Source of the DNA: Acinetobacter sp. WCHA45
GTDB lineage: Bacteria; Pseudomonadota; Gammaproteobacteria; Pseudomonadales; Moraxellaceae
NCBI RefSeq assembly: GCF_002165255.2
Contig: NZ_CP028561.1
Span: 930,001 to 994,000, forward strand
Reading direction: 5' to 3'
Length of the DNA: 64,000 bases
Below are positions 25,114 through 33,584 of this stretch, piece after piece. The notes under the pieces were generated by a model. That model was not told the DNA's origin, made no database searches, and saw only the letters and a program-made list of their open reading frames with translations. The stretch's first letter is position 1. Each line of letters starts with the position of its first letter. Position numbers and translations under genes: made by a program.

Positions 25114-26325
25114 ATGCAGCAACAAGTCATCATTGTCGGTGGGGGTATGGTTGGACTCAGCCTTGCTTTAATGTTGGCAAAAGCTAATATCGCAGTAAAG
25201 TTATTAGAAGCTGTTAAATATCCAAATTACGATGACGAAAATCTAGCTCTATATCACTCAAGTTTTGATGCTCGTAACACCGCTTTGTCACGCCGTAGCG
25301 TGCAAATTTATCAAAAGTTAGGATTGTGGGATGCATTACAACAACATGCGACCCCAATTTTACAAGTGCATATCACAGAGCAGGGTAGCTTTGGTAAAGC
25401 ACGACTAGTAGCAGAACAAGAGAAAGTAGAAAGCTTTGGGCAAGTAATTGAAAATGCGTGGTTAGGTCGAGTATTACTCACCCAAGTTCGTCAGCAGCCT
25501 CTGATTGAATTAATTGATGGGGTGCAAGTGACGTCACTGACACAAGATGCAGAAGAGGTTCACATTGAAGCCATGCGCAATGGTGAATATATCCATTCCT
25601 TAAAATCCAAGTTGGTGATTGCTGCTGATGGTCGTGATTCATTTTGTCGCCAAGCCATTGGGGTAGGTGTCGATGAACATGATTATGACCAAGTTGCGAT
25701 TGTCACAACGGTTCAAACCTCTAAACCTCATCAACAGGTTGGTTTTGAGCGTTTTAGCGCATTAGGACCATTGGCGTTATTACCTTTACCTGGTGAATAT
25801 CGTCGTTCTGTCGTTTGGCCAGTTAAAAAAGGTACTGAAGCAGAATGGTTGGGTGAGGAAAATGATCAGCATTTCTTGGATGCTTTACAGGAAACCTATG
25901 GTGATCGTGCAGGTAAGTTTGAAAAAACAGGTAAACGTTTTAGCTATCCATTGGCTCAGGTTTTGGCAAATAAGCAAGCCGTTGGGCGTGTGGTGTTGAT
26001 GGGTAATGCCGCACATACCATTCATCCAGTTGCAGGGCAAGGTTTTAACCTATGTCTACGTGATGCAGATGTGTTGGTTCGTTTCTTGATGGAGCAATTG
26101 GCGAAGTCAGATGATATTGGCAATCCTGATAATTTATTGGCTTATGAACAAGCACGCTTAACTGATCAGCAAAGGGTGATTAAGTTCTGTGATTCAGTGG
26201 TACGTGGTTTTAGTAATCAAAATCCAATTCTCAAGTTATTACGTAATACTGGACTGATTGCATTTGATGTGATTCCGGGTGTTAAACCTTTGGTTGCTAA
26301 CTATGCGATGGGATTAAAAGCATGA
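25114..26325 (+). CDS. ubiH: 2-octaprenyl-6-methoxyphenol hydroxylase
   Basis: 403 aa FAD monooxygenase of ubiquinone biosynthesis. The dinucleotide fold GGGMVGLSLALML is at the N-terminus, the DG motif in AADGRDSFCRQ, and the flavin-ribityl motif GNAAHTIHPVAGQGFNL near residue 290. TEQGSFGKARL matches the UbiH subgroup (which has a xDxGxxG-like stretch) better than UbiI. It overlaps the next gene by 4 bp (ATGA), so the two are co-translated. This makes the ygfB-pepP-ubiH-ubiI order of E. coli complete. Acts on the membrane face with the soluble Ubi complex. Confidence 0.93.
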   Translation: MQQQVIIVGGGMVGLSLALMLAKANIAVKLLEAVKYPNYDDENLALYHSSFDARNTALSRRSVQIYQKLGLWDALQQHATPILQVHITEQGSFGKARLVAEQEKVESFGQVIENAWLGRVLLTQVRQQPLIELIDGVQVTSLTQDAEEVHIEAMRNGEYIHSLKSKLVIAADGRDSFCRQAIGVGVDEHDYDQVAIVTTVQTSKPHQQVGFERFSALGPLALLPLPGEYRRSVVWPVKKGTEAEWLGEENDQHFLDALQETYGDRAGKFEKTGKRFSYPLAQVLANKQAVGRVVLMGNAAHTIHPVAGQGFNLCLRDADVLVRFLMEQLAKSDDIGNPDNLLAYEQARLTDQQRVIKFCDSVVRGFSNQNPILKLLRNTGLIAFDVIPGVKPLVANYAMGLKA

Positions 26326-27554
26326 GTGAGCTGTTAGATGTTGTGATTGTTGGGGGTGGGTTAGTCGGTGGTCTAACCGCTTTATTGCTAGCCCAAGGTG
26401 GGGTACAGGCGACGGTGCTAGATGCTGCACCTGTACTTGATCAGGACAAAACTTTGACTGTGATGAATCCTCGAGTATTGGCACTGAGTCAGGCGACGAT
26501 TCACTTACTTAAAACAGTTGATGTTTGGAATGGTTTAGCACGTCAAATGCCATATTCAGGTATGCAAGTCTGGAATAAAAATGGTTATGGTGAAATAAAT
26601 TTTGGACATGCTTCCGAAGAGCAACCTCGTGCAGATCAAGCTTTAGGTTCAATGGTTGAGCCAAGTGTTTTGAATATTGCGATACAGCAAAAAATGTTAC
26701 AGCAGCTCAAAGATTACCGTACCCAAGTAAAAGTTATTCGCATTGAGCAAATTGCAAAAGGTTGGTCGATTCAATTGGCGGATGGCACGGTACTAAAAAC
26801 CAAGTTGCTGATTGGTGCAGATGGTGCGAACTCTTTTGTTCGTGAGCAAGCCTATATCGATTTAGATGTAATGGATTACAAACAGGCTGCCATCAGTTGC
26901 GCGATTAAAACCACACAACCGAATCAATATGTGGCTCGTCAAATTTTCCTACCGACAGGTCCACTGGCATATTTACCAATGGCGAGTTTGGATGCACAAG
27001 AGAACGGCTATTGGCAGTCGATTGTCTGGACTTTACCCGATGATTATGCCGATGAATATTCAGCACTCAGCGATCAAGCATTTATGCAACTATTGACTCA
27101 AGAAAGTCTGCAAATGTTGGGAGAAGTAGTTGCGGTTCGTTCTAGAGCACAGTTTCCACTAAAAGCTCGCGCAGCGCAGCGTTATATTAAATCTGGTTTA
27201 GCCTTGATTGGTGACGCCGCGCACGTGATTCATCCTTTGGCTGGTCAAGGTGTAAATATTGGCTGTCTGGATGCTGCTGTATTGTGTGATGTTCTACTAC
27301 ACGATTTAAAACGTGGGGTGTGGGCCAATGAGCAAACTTTATTGCGTTATGAACACCAACGTAAAGGTCAGAATGATGCCATGATGCACAGTATGTCCGC
27401 GATTGGTTGGTTGGAAAGTTCAGAATTATTTCCGTTTGTTTGGGCACGGAACTTTGGTCTAAAACAAGTTGAACAATTCGATTGGTTTAAAGATCGCTTT
27501 ATGCGACAAGCGAATGGATTAGGGGCTTTACAGCACACTCGTTATGCTTGCTAA
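26322..27554 (+). CDS. ubiI: UbiI/UbiF-type FAD hydroxylase of ubiquinone biosynthesis
   Basis: 410 aa, a paralogue of the preceding protein. It has GGGLVGGLTALLLAQ at the start, the DG motif IGADGANSFVREQ, and GDAAHVIHPLAGQGVNIG. The segment YSGMQVWNKNGYGEINF is typical of UbiI (C5-hydroxylase) proteins. The order after ubiH also matches visC/ubiI. UbiF or a broad-specificity hydroxylase cannot be excluded from sequence alone, because Acinetobacter may use fewer hydroxylases for the three ring positions than E. coli. Confidence 0.88.
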   Translation: MSELLDVVIVGGGLVGGLTALLLAQGGVQATVLDAAPVLDQDKTLTVMNPRVLALSQATIHLLKTVDVWNGLARQMPYSGMQVWNKNGYGEINFGHASEEQPRADQALGSMVEPSVLNIAIQQKMLQQLKDYRTQVKVIRIEQIAKGWSIQLADGTVLKTKLLIGADGANSFVREQAYIDLDVMDYKQAAISCAIKTTQPNQYVARQIFLPTGPLAYLPMASLDAQENGYWQSIVWTLPDDYADEYSALSDQAFMQLLTQESLQMLGEVVAVRSRAQFPLKARAAQRYIKSGLALIGDAAHVIHPLAGQGVNIGCLDAAVLCDVLLHDLKRGVWANEQTLLRYEHQRKGQNDAMMHSMSAIGWLESSELFPFVWARNFGLKQVEQFDWFKDRFMRQANGLGALQHTRYAC

Positions 27555-27727
27555 AAAACAGTAGATATTTTTTAAACAATCATTTATAAATCAGAGTGAA
27601 TTTGGTTATAAAAAGCACAATTTAATGAATATTTTGCTTTGATAAATGAGAAGAGCTTGTTAAATTTCATCAAGTTCTGATGACCAAATAACGATGATGA
27701 GAGTTTAGTCATTGTGGGGAGAGTAAT

Positions 27728-27976
27728 ATGACGGAAATGAATGATTACGACGAAAACACTGAAGATTCTGCGGTAGACGATGAAGAAGCGAAAGCAGCAG
27801 AAAGTGGTGCGGATAGCGAAGAGTCAAGTGCCAATGACGCAGATTTGGCTGAAGCAGAAACCTTAACAGTGACTGCTAAACAGAAACAACGTCAGGCTTT
27901 GGAAGATGAGGTTGCCGCGTTTTTGGCACGTGGTGGGCGTATTACCGAAGTGCCACCGGGTGAGTCTCACGAATAA
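27728..27976 (+). CDS. Small acidic SutA-like protein
   Basis: 82 aa. The N-terminal half is almost pure D/E/A/S (residues 5-48) and probably disordered; the C-terminal half is a helix (AKQKQRQALEDEVAAFLARGG) followed by RITEVPPG. The AFLxRGGxIxEVPP ending is that of Pseudomonas SutA, an RNA-polymerase-binding protein active in slow growth. The assignment rests on this ending and the acidic start. GGGGAGAG lies six bases before the ATG, and a terminator follows the stop codon directly. It is monocistronic. Confidence 0.65.
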   Translation: MTEMNDYDENTEDSAVDDEEAKAAESGADSEESSANDADLAEAETLTVTAKQKQRQALEDEVAAFLARGGRITEVPPGESHE

Positions 27977-27989
27977 GCTGAAAAGATTT

Positions 27990-28017
27990 AAAAGCATCAC
28001 GACTGTGGTGCTTTTTT
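27990..28017 (+). terminator. Terminator of SutA-like gene, overlapping end of MerR gene
   Basis: An 11-bp stem (27990-28000 with 28005-28015, one mismatch) has a GACT loop and then TTTTTT. It lies partly inside the 3' end of the convergent regulator gene. Confidence 0.85.
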
Positions 28018-28446
28018 ATGTTGGTGAGATTCATGCTCACATTCAAGTGGTTGATGTAACTCCTTTAAAATACCACATTGCTGAATTGTACGATGTTGAG
28101 AGCATTGCTGTTTTAAGTGATAAAGATCTTGCTTGAGATGTTCTAGATTTTTTATTTTCTGAGAAACCTCATTAAGATATTGATCTATTAGATGGTCCAC
28201 TTCCATACATGTTTGATCTGGTTTTGCGGATAGTTCTTTGAGTTTTTGAATATCGTGCAGCGTAATTCCAAGCTCTCTGCAATGCTTTAGAAATAAAAGC
28301 TCTGAAAGCATCTGTTCAGAGTAATAGCGATAATTTCCCGCACTTCTTTTTGCTTTTTCAAGCAATCCAATTTTTTCATAATAACGAATGGTATCGACTG
28401 ACACACCAGTCTCTTTTGCTAACTGTCCAATCGTAAGATTAATCAT
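27997..28446 (-). CDS. MerR-family regulator, CadR/PbrR-like
   Basis: 149 aa. It has a MerR winged helix (INLTIGQLAKETGVSVDTIRYYEK) and three cysteines, C80, C115 and C124, in the spacing used by CadR and PbrR to bind Cd2+/Pb2+. The tail (CEHESHQHKK) is His/Cys-rich, as in CadR. It is divergent from the transporter gene at 28508, with a MerR-type operator in the 60-bp gap. It is expected to activate the transporter on cadmium, lead or zinc. Confidence 0.9.
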   Translation of the reverse strand: MINLTIGQLAKETGVSVDTIRYYEKIGLLEKAKRSAGNYRYYSEQMLSELLFLKHCRELGITLHDIQKLKELSAKPDQTCMEVDHLIDQYLNEVSQKIKNLEHLKQDLYHLKQQCSQHRTIQQCGILKELHQPLECEHESHQHKKAPQS

Positions 28447-28448
28447 GC

Positions 28449-28479
28449 TTGACTCTGGAGTTACTCTAGGGTTTTAAAT
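28449..28479 (+). promoter_or_regulatory. MerR-type promoter-operator of the CDF transporter
   Basis: TTGACT (28449-28454), a 19-bp spacer containing the dyad CTGGAGTTACTCTAGGG, and TTAAAT (28474-28479). The overlong spacer and ACTCTxxAGTxxCT-like dyad are typical of CadR/ZntR/PbrR sites. Confidence 0.88.
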
Positions 28480-28507
28480 CACTATAAAAGATTATGTGAG
28501 AAAAGTC

Positions 28508-29149
28508 ATGGCAGGATGTGGATGCAATACAGCATGTGCCCCAGCAAAAAAAATTAGTCCAAAATTCAGAAAAGCACTTTGGATTGCTTTAGTTTTAAAT
28601 GCACTGATGTTTTTTGTTGAGATTATTGGTGGTTCACATGCACGTTCTGTGTCGTTATGGGCAGATGCATTAGATTTTGCAGGTGATGCCGCCAACTATG
28701 CCATCTCATTGGCAGTGTTGTCGATGACCTTGTATTGGCGGGCAACAGCGGCTTTGTTAAAAGGTATTACCATGGCTGTGTTTGGCATTTTTGTTATGAT
28801 GAAAGTGATGTGGACATGGTGGCTTGGGATCACGCCTGAACCAATGCTGATGGGAACGATTGGTGTACTGGCATTAGTTGTGAATGTGGTTGTTGCATTA
28901 ATGCTTTATGCATTCCGTGATGGTGATGCAAATATGCGGTCAGTATGGCTTTGTAGCCGTAATGATGCGATTGGTAATATTGCAGTGATTATCGCTGCGG
29001 TGGGGGTATTTGGGACAGGGACCATGTTTCCAGATTTAATTGTTGCTTTTATCATTGCATATTTAGGAGTTTCATCTGGTCTTAGTGTCATTCACCAAGC
29101 TAGAGCAGAAAGAAAAATAGACCCAGATACTTTCGGTACAAAAGCTTAA
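28508..29149 (+). CDS. CDF-type cation transporter controlled by CadR-like regulator
   Basis: 213 aa from ATG 28508 (a GTG at 28496 extends the frame). It is an integral membrane protein of about six helices, shorter than usual CDF proteins because the C-terminal cytoplasmic domain is missing. The N-terminus is cysteine-rich (C4, C6, C10). Where CDF zinc exporters have HxxxD in helices 2 and 5, this one has DFAGD and CSRND, that is DxxxD and CxxxD, suggesting a softer metal such as Cd2+ or Pb2+. This type regularly pairs with CadR-like regulators. Likely exports metal from cytosol to periplasm. Confidence 0.85.
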   Translation: MAGCGCNTACAPAKKISPKFRKALWIALVLNALMFFVEIIGGSHARSVSLWADALDFAGDAANYAISLAVLSMTLYWRATAALLKGITMAVFGIFVMMKVMWTWWLGITPEPMLMGTIGVLALVVNVVVALMLYAFRDGDANMRSVWLCSRNDAIGNIAVIIAAVGVFGTGTMFPDLIVAFIIAYLGVSSGLSVIHQARAERKIDPDTFGTKA

Positions 29150-29178
29150 AAGAGATTGTTTTGATACTTTATCTTAAC

Positions 29179-29219
29179 AAAGGTGTAGATTTCACAGAAA
29201 TCTACACCTTTGTTTTTTT
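29179..29219. terminator. Strong terminator after CDF gene
   Basis: A perfect 14-bp stem (29179-29192 with 29198-29211) is followed by GTTTTTTTT. It lies between the convergent CDF gene and rsmI, and its T run ends at the rsmI stop codon. Confidence 0.93.
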
Positions 29220-30058
29220 TAATCTTTTTGAGTCAATTCCAAAGCGCGTTGATAAGCCACTTTCTTTTTGATACCTGTCAAATCAGCAGCCAATTGAGAT
29301 GCTGCCTTGACTGATAAATCTTGTAATAAGCGTTTTAGCAACTCATCCAGTTTATCCTGCGCCATGTCTTTTTCAGCAGTGGCACCACCCACCACAACTA
29401 CAATTTCACCTTTCTCTTGGTTGTGATCATTTTCAATAAAAGTGACCAACTCTTTTAAAGTCATTTTCTTGATGGTTTCAAAGGTCTTTGTGATTTCACG
29501 AGCAAAACCTACGGGTCGATCTTCACCAAATACCTCAGCCATATTTTTTACACTGTCTAAAATACGATGTGGCGCTTCATAGAAAATTAATGTTTGTGTT
29601 TCATCTTTAAGCTTTTCAAGTTGGCTAATTCGTTGAGATGCTTTTGACGGTAAGAAACCTTCAAAACTAAAGCGATCACTTGGTAAACCTACAGCACTCA
29701 ATGCTGCAATTGCAGCACAGGCACCTGGTACTGGAATGACGCGGATCTTATGTTCTTGTGCTGCGCGTACTAACTTAAATCCAGGGTCACTAATTAACGG
29801 TGTTCCTGCATCACTAATCAGAGCAATACTTTCACCATTTAACATTCTTTGTATAAGTTGATCAATTTTGTTACTTTCATTGTGATCATGGCATGCTGTT
29901 AACGGTGTTGAGATATTATAGTGTTTAAATAATTGAGCAGATTGACGAGTGTCTTCTGCCGCAACCACCGATACAGACTTTAAAATATCAATCGCACGAA
30001 AGGTCATGTCATCTAAGTGCCCAATCGGGGTTGCTACAACAAATAATTGAGCACTCAT
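29219..30058 (-). CDS. rsmI: 16S rRNA (cytidine1402-2'-O)-methyltransferase
   Basis: 279 aa from ATG 30058 (an upstream in-frame ATG at 30076 is less likely; GAGGGAG serves 30058). RsmI methylates the 2'-O of C1402 in 16S rRNA in the decoding site. It has the tetrapyrrole-methylase fold: VVATPIGHLDDMTFRA, AAEDTRQSAQLF, LISDAGTPLISDPG and PVPGACAAIAALS. It is divergent from the lpoA-like pseudogene, the start regions nearly touching, as in rsmI(yraL)-lpoA(yraM) of E. coli. Confidence 0.97.
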   Translation of the reverse strand: MSAQLFVVATPIGHLDDMTFRAIDILKSVSVVAAEDTRQSAQLFKHYNISTPLTACHDHNESNKIDQLIQRMLNGESIALISDAGTPLISDPGFKLVRAAQEHKIRVIPVPGACAAIAALSAVGLPSDRFSFEGFLPSKASQRISQLEKLKDETQTLIFYEAPHRILDSVKNMAEVFGEDRPVGFAREITKTFETIKKMTLKELVTFIENDHNQEKGEIVVVVGGATAEKDMAQDKLDELLKRLLQDLSVKAASQLAADLTGIKKKVAYQRALELTQKD

Positions 30059-30074
30059 AAAAGGTAACTCCCTC

Positions 30075-30740
30075 ATGTATTACAAAAAATATTGTTTGCT
30101 GCTAGGTTTGGCAGCGCTTGTAAGTCCTGTATATGCGGACATACTCGTGATTCTACCTGAATCGGGTACGATGGCGCGAGCGAGTCAAAGCATTAAATCA
30201 TCATTTTCAGAAAGATCGCATCAAAAAGCTTTTTATCGTTCGAGAAACAGGAACTGAGTCAGCAACAGAACTTTTGCTTTCTGCACTAAAGGATCAATTT
30301 TCATCAGAAATAGAATTTGTTGATGAAGTACCACAAAAACGATCAAATAAAGAAGGGGTATTATTGTTAGGGAGTCACCATTGGTTGGAACAATTAGGTA
30401 CATTACCCGAAAAGAATATTTACGTCACACCGATGAGTATTGAGCAGGGACAATCTATTCCAATTGGTTTAAGTTTTGTGATACACCCGCGCTATATAAT
30501 GGGCAATGGGCAGATTTAATCGAAGCCTATAAGAAACAACCAGAAACAATGGCATTTCAACGTTTATTAGCTTCTGGAGGAGATGCTTGGACGATAAGTC
30601 AACAGTGCTTGGAGCAAACTGGACAGGTGCAGTTCTCTTTTGTTGGGCGCACAGGTGTAATTGAATTAAAAGACCGTAAAATCTACAGGCAGCCGTATTG
30701 TTACAGGCAGCAGAAAAATAGCATTGAAATTTTAAAATAA
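30075..30740 (+). pseudogene. lpoA: LpoA/LppC-like penicillin-binding-protein activator, frameshifted
   Basis: About 222 codons. The intact version would start with a signal peptide (YYKKYCLLLGLAALVSPVYA) and ADILVILPESGTMARASQSI, the LppC-type opening. An extra A near 30210 (GAAAGAT) shifts the frame: SFSE should continue DRIKKLFIVRETGTES. A missing base near 30487 (TTTTGTGAT) shifts it back: FGDTPALYNGQWADLIEAY. The two shifts cancel, but the first frame hits TGA at 30255. Its place between rsmI and yraN fits lpoA (yraM). There is no lipobox cysteine, and it is far shorter than enterobacterial LpoA (~680 aa). Either recent decay or assembly errors. Confidence 0.8.
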
Positions 30741-30743
30741 GAT

Positions 30744-31157
30744 ATGGGCACAATGGAACAACACAAACATCTTTTGGGACAATGGGCAGAACAGACGGCA
30801 TTGCTATTTTTACAGTCCCAGCAGTATCAATATGTCAATAAAAACTACCATTCACGTTTTGGAGAAATTGACCTGATTGTCAAACGTGGAAATGAGCTGG
30901 TTTTTGTGGAGGTGAAAGCCCGTTCCGCAGGCAGTTATGCAGGGGCCTGTGAAGTGATTTCGTATTCACAGCAACGTAAGATTATTAAGACGGCGCAGTT
31001 CTTTTTACAAAGATATCCCAATTATTACAATTTTGACTGTCGTTTTGATGTGATCTGTTTTGATTTTCCACAGAAACTTGCAAAAACAGTACAACCAGAT
31101 TTTTCAAAATTGAAGTATGATCAGCAATGGATTAAACATGCGTTTACTTTGGATTGA
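30744..31157 (+). CDS. yraN: UPF0102 family protein YraN
   Basis: 137 aa. It has a restriction-endonuclease-like (Holliday-junction resolvase-like) fold: the motif [21 protein letters not shown] gives the E-D-x(n)-E-x-K pattern, and [14 protein letters not shown] is the usual N-terminus. The cellular role is unproven; a nuclease function is inferred from the fold. It follows the lpoA-like pseudogene by 3 bp and precedes dolP, matching the yraM-yraN-(diaA)-yraP order of E. coli without diaA. Confidence 0.93.
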   Translation: MGTMEQHKHLLGQWAEQTALLFLQSQQYQYVNKNYHSRFGEIDLIVKRGNELVFVEVKARSAGSYAGACEVISYSQQRKIIKTAQFFLQRYPNYYNFDCRFDVICFDFPQKLAKTVQPDFSKLKYDQQWIKHAFTLD

Positions 31158-31226
31158 GATACGGTTGAGTCATTTCAAGACAAGTGCAGTAGATTGAACA
31201 AGTTAGTGGATAGGGAGTCTTGCCAA

Positions 31227-31937
31227 GTGTTGAAACGTTTAACGATGACGTTGGTTTGCGTTGCAAGTTTATCGGGATGTGCGAGTTTTATTTCTGGTGG
31301 AACAGGATCGGCGCCTGTTGGTACAAGTAGTGGTGAACGTAGTCTAGGGCAGGTTTTTATTGATTCTTCAATCAAGCGTACTGCAAATATCAACCTATAC
31401 AAATTAGACCATCGCTTTAAGCAGTCACGCATCAATATTGAAAGTTTTCATAGTAATGTTTTATTAACAGGGCAAGTTCCTGATCCTTATTTGAAACAAT
31501 TAGCAGAAGACAATTTAAGAGCGATGAGTGATGTAAAAGCTGTGCATAATTACATTACTGTTGGTAATAAAGTAAATTACAACACGATTATGCAGGACTC
31601 TACTGTGACTGCAAATACTCGTGGTTTGCTAATGAGAGCGCCTGTTGTATCTGACAGTAAAGTATTAGTTCATACTGAAAATGGCATCCTTTATGTGATG
31701 GGGCGTTTAAATACTGCTGAGATAAGAGACTTAGATGATGTCTTACAAAAAGTTGGTAATGTGAGTAAAATCGTGACACTGATTGATAATATTGATCAAC
31801 CATCTGGAACGGTAGCAAGTGCTACAGCAGCAACACCGATGATTGGTGGTGCTTCAACACAACCTTTAGTTGAAACTCCAGTTGCAATTGATCCTGATCA
31901 GACTGAACCAGCGACTATTACTCTGACTAAACCCTAA
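31227..31937 (+). CDS. dolP: BON-domain outer-membrane lipoprotein (DolP/YraP-like)
   Basis: 236 aa from GTG 31227 (GGGAG nine bases upstream; TTG 31194 is the longest frame and ATG 31245 a shorter option). The signal peptide ends in the lipobox LSGC. Two BON domains follow, at roughly 55-125 and 130-205 (FHSNVLLTGQVPDPYLK; ENGILYVMGRLNTAEI). BON proteins of this kind bind anionic phospholipids and help keep the outer membrane intact. The tail (T, P, A-rich) is low complexity. It lies at the end of the rsmI-lpoA-yraN-dolP locus. Confidence 0.88.
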   Translation: MLKRLTMTLVCVASLSGCASFISGGTGSAPVGTSSGERSLGQVFIDSSIKRTANINLYKLDHRFKQSRINIESFHSNVLLTGQVPDPYLKQLAEDNLRAMSDVKAVHNYITVGNKVNYNTIMQDSTVTANTRGLLMRAPVVSDSKVLVHTENGILYVMGRLNTAEIRDLDDVLQKVGNVSKIVTLIDNIDQPSGTVASATAATPMIGGASTQPLVETPVAIDPDQTEPATITLTKP

Positions 31938-31940
31938 TCT

Positions 31941-32813
31941 ATGAAGCAACTTATTCAACAAGTACAAGAAAATGTTATACGGGCGAAAAACTTTTATCAG
32001 GAATTTCGCCTGTATGATTTAGCAAGCTATTCGATGAATTATCTGACGCCAAAGGATACTTTTGAAAAAGAAGAACATCTTGCTTATGGATTAAAAGCTA
32101 GAAATCGACTGGATCTTTATCGAACCAAGAATCCAAAGAAACAAAAACCTTTGATTGTTTTTGTACATGGTGGATCATGGCAACATGGTAATAAGAGAGA
32201 TTATTTATTCATTGGCGAAACCTTTGCTCGAGAAGGTTTTGATGTTGCTGTTATTAATTATCAACTCGCTCCAGAGAATATCTTTCCAGCATTTGTCGAT
32301 GATCTAGCGCAAGCGATTCATTATTTGAATCAAAATAAAGTTAAATTGAATATTTCAACCGATAACATCATTTTGATGGGACATTCTGCGGGTGCCTTTA
32401 ATGTGATGTCTGTGGTGTATTCTGCTCAGCCTCAGCAATTTAAATATACAGATAATATTAAGGCAATTGTTGGTTTGGCTGGCCCGTATCATTTTGACTA
32501 TAAAGATGATCCTTTATCTGAACATGCATTTGATCCAAAAACATCGTACCAACAAGTGATGCCGTATTATTTTATTCATCCGAATAAGATTAAACATTAT
32601 CTATTGATGGCTGAGAATGATCAGTTGGTTGGTAATCATAATAGTTTCGATCTTGATAAGGCATTGAGAGAAAAGGGTAATCATAGCCATGTGATGATTA
32701 TTCCTAAGACTGGACACATTACCATTGTGGCGACTTTGGCCAGTTTTGTAAGTCATTACTTCAAAACCAAGCGAACGATTTTGCATTTCTTAGATGAAGC
32801 TTTAGAAAATTAA
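31941..32813 (+). CDS. Alpha/beta hydrolase, esterase/lipase type
   Basis: 290 aa. It has HGGSW (oxyanion hole), the nucleophile elbow GHSAG, an aspartate in AENDQLV and the catalytic histidine in TGHITI, the full triad of the hormone-sensitive-lipase/BD-FAE-like group. There is no signal peptide, so it is cytosolic or loosely membrane-bound. It begins 3 bp after dolP, which suggests co-expression, but the substrate cannot be told. It converges with nudC and shares a bidirectional terminator with it. Confidence 0.87.
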   Translation: MKQLIQQVQENVIRAKNFYQEFRLYDLASYSMNYLTPKDTFEKEEHLAYGLKARNRLDLYRTKNPKKQKPLIVFVHGGSWQHGNKRDYLFIGETFAREGFDVAVINYQLAPENIFPAFVDDLAQAIHYLNQNKVKLNISTDNIILMGHSAGAFNVMSVVYSAQPQQFKYTDNIKAIVGLAGPYHFDYKDDPLSEHAFDPKTSYQQVMPYYFIHPNKIKHYLLMAENDQLVGNHNSFDLDKALREKGNHSHVMIIPKTGHITIVATLASFVSHYFKTKRTILHFLDEALEN

Positions 32814-32815
32814 AT

Positions 32816-32846
32816 AAAAAAAGCATCTTGATTAAGATGCTTTTTT
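32816..32846. terminator. Bidirectional terminator between esterase and nudC
   Basis: Arms AAAAAAGCATCTT (32816-32828) and AAGATGCTTTTTT (32834-32846) flank a short loop. T runs occur in both directions, and the nudC stop codon lies in the loop/arm. Confidence 0.92.
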
Positions 32847-33584
32847 ATTCTCAACGATTTGCATAATCATTGCATGTGCAATACTACCTTTAAATGGAAT
32901 TTCAGGTAGTTGATCAAACTTAAAGAATTGAGCCTCGCTAATTTCTTCCACTTGTAATTGAATATCACCTGAATCATATTCAGCATGAAAAGCAATCATT
33001 AAATTACTTGGAAATGGCCACGGTTGGCTCGACATATAACGAATATTTTTTAGTTTTAAACCGACTTCTTCAAAAGCCTCTCGTTGCACAGCTTCTTCTA
33101 ATGTTTCTCCGACTTCAACAAATCCGGCAATTAGCCCGTACATATTACTTTTATTATGCGCCGATTTCGCAAGTAAGATTTCATCATCACCTTTGGTAAT
33201 GATTGTAATAATACAAGGCTGAACGCGAGGATATTGATGATAGCCACAAGCAGGGCAAACCATTGCGTATTCTTTGGCATGAATTTCAGTCATATGACCG
33301 CAATGGCTACAGAATTTATGATTACGTCGCCATTCTAATAGTTGCACTGCTCGACTGGCTTGAAGAAATTCTGTAGTTGACCATGACTGAATCAGTTCAC
33401 GGATTGGAACGAGCTGATAGCCATCGGGAATGGCTTCATTTTCAAGTAGATCACGCGCAATAACGTGATCATTATGATTCAAGGGTAAATCACTTGCTAA
33501 TTTTTCAACTTCTGGCAGTTGCAGGTTTTGGTCGACTAGCAGTTTTTGGTGTTGAAAAATATAAGCAAGTGATAGTTGAGTCAT
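32832..33584 (-). CDS. nudC: NAD+/NADH diphosphatase (RNA deNADding enzyme)
   Basis: 250 aa, the length of NudC. It hydrolyses NAD(H) to NMN and AMP and removes NAD caps from RNA. It has a zinc ribbon (CSHCGH ... CPACGYH), the Nudix box GFVEVGETLEEAVQREAFEEVG-like (residue block about 157-179) and the NADH-specific SQPWPFPSNLM downstream. Its ATG overlaps the stop of the upstream gene by one base (TAATG), so the two are translationally coupled. Confidence 0.96.
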   Translation of the reverse strand: MTQLSLAYIFQHQKLLVDQNLQLPEVEKLASDLPLNHNDHVIARDLLENEAIPDGYQLVPIRELIQSWSTTEFLQASRAVQLLEWRRNHKFCSHCGHMTEIHAKEYAMVCPACGYHQYPRVQPCIITIITKGDDEILLAKSAHNKSNMYGLIAGFVEVGETLEEAVQREAFEEVGLKLKNIRYMSSQPWPFPSNLMIAFHAEYDSGDIQLQVEEISEAQFFKFDQLPEIPFKGSIAHAMIMQIVENKKAS

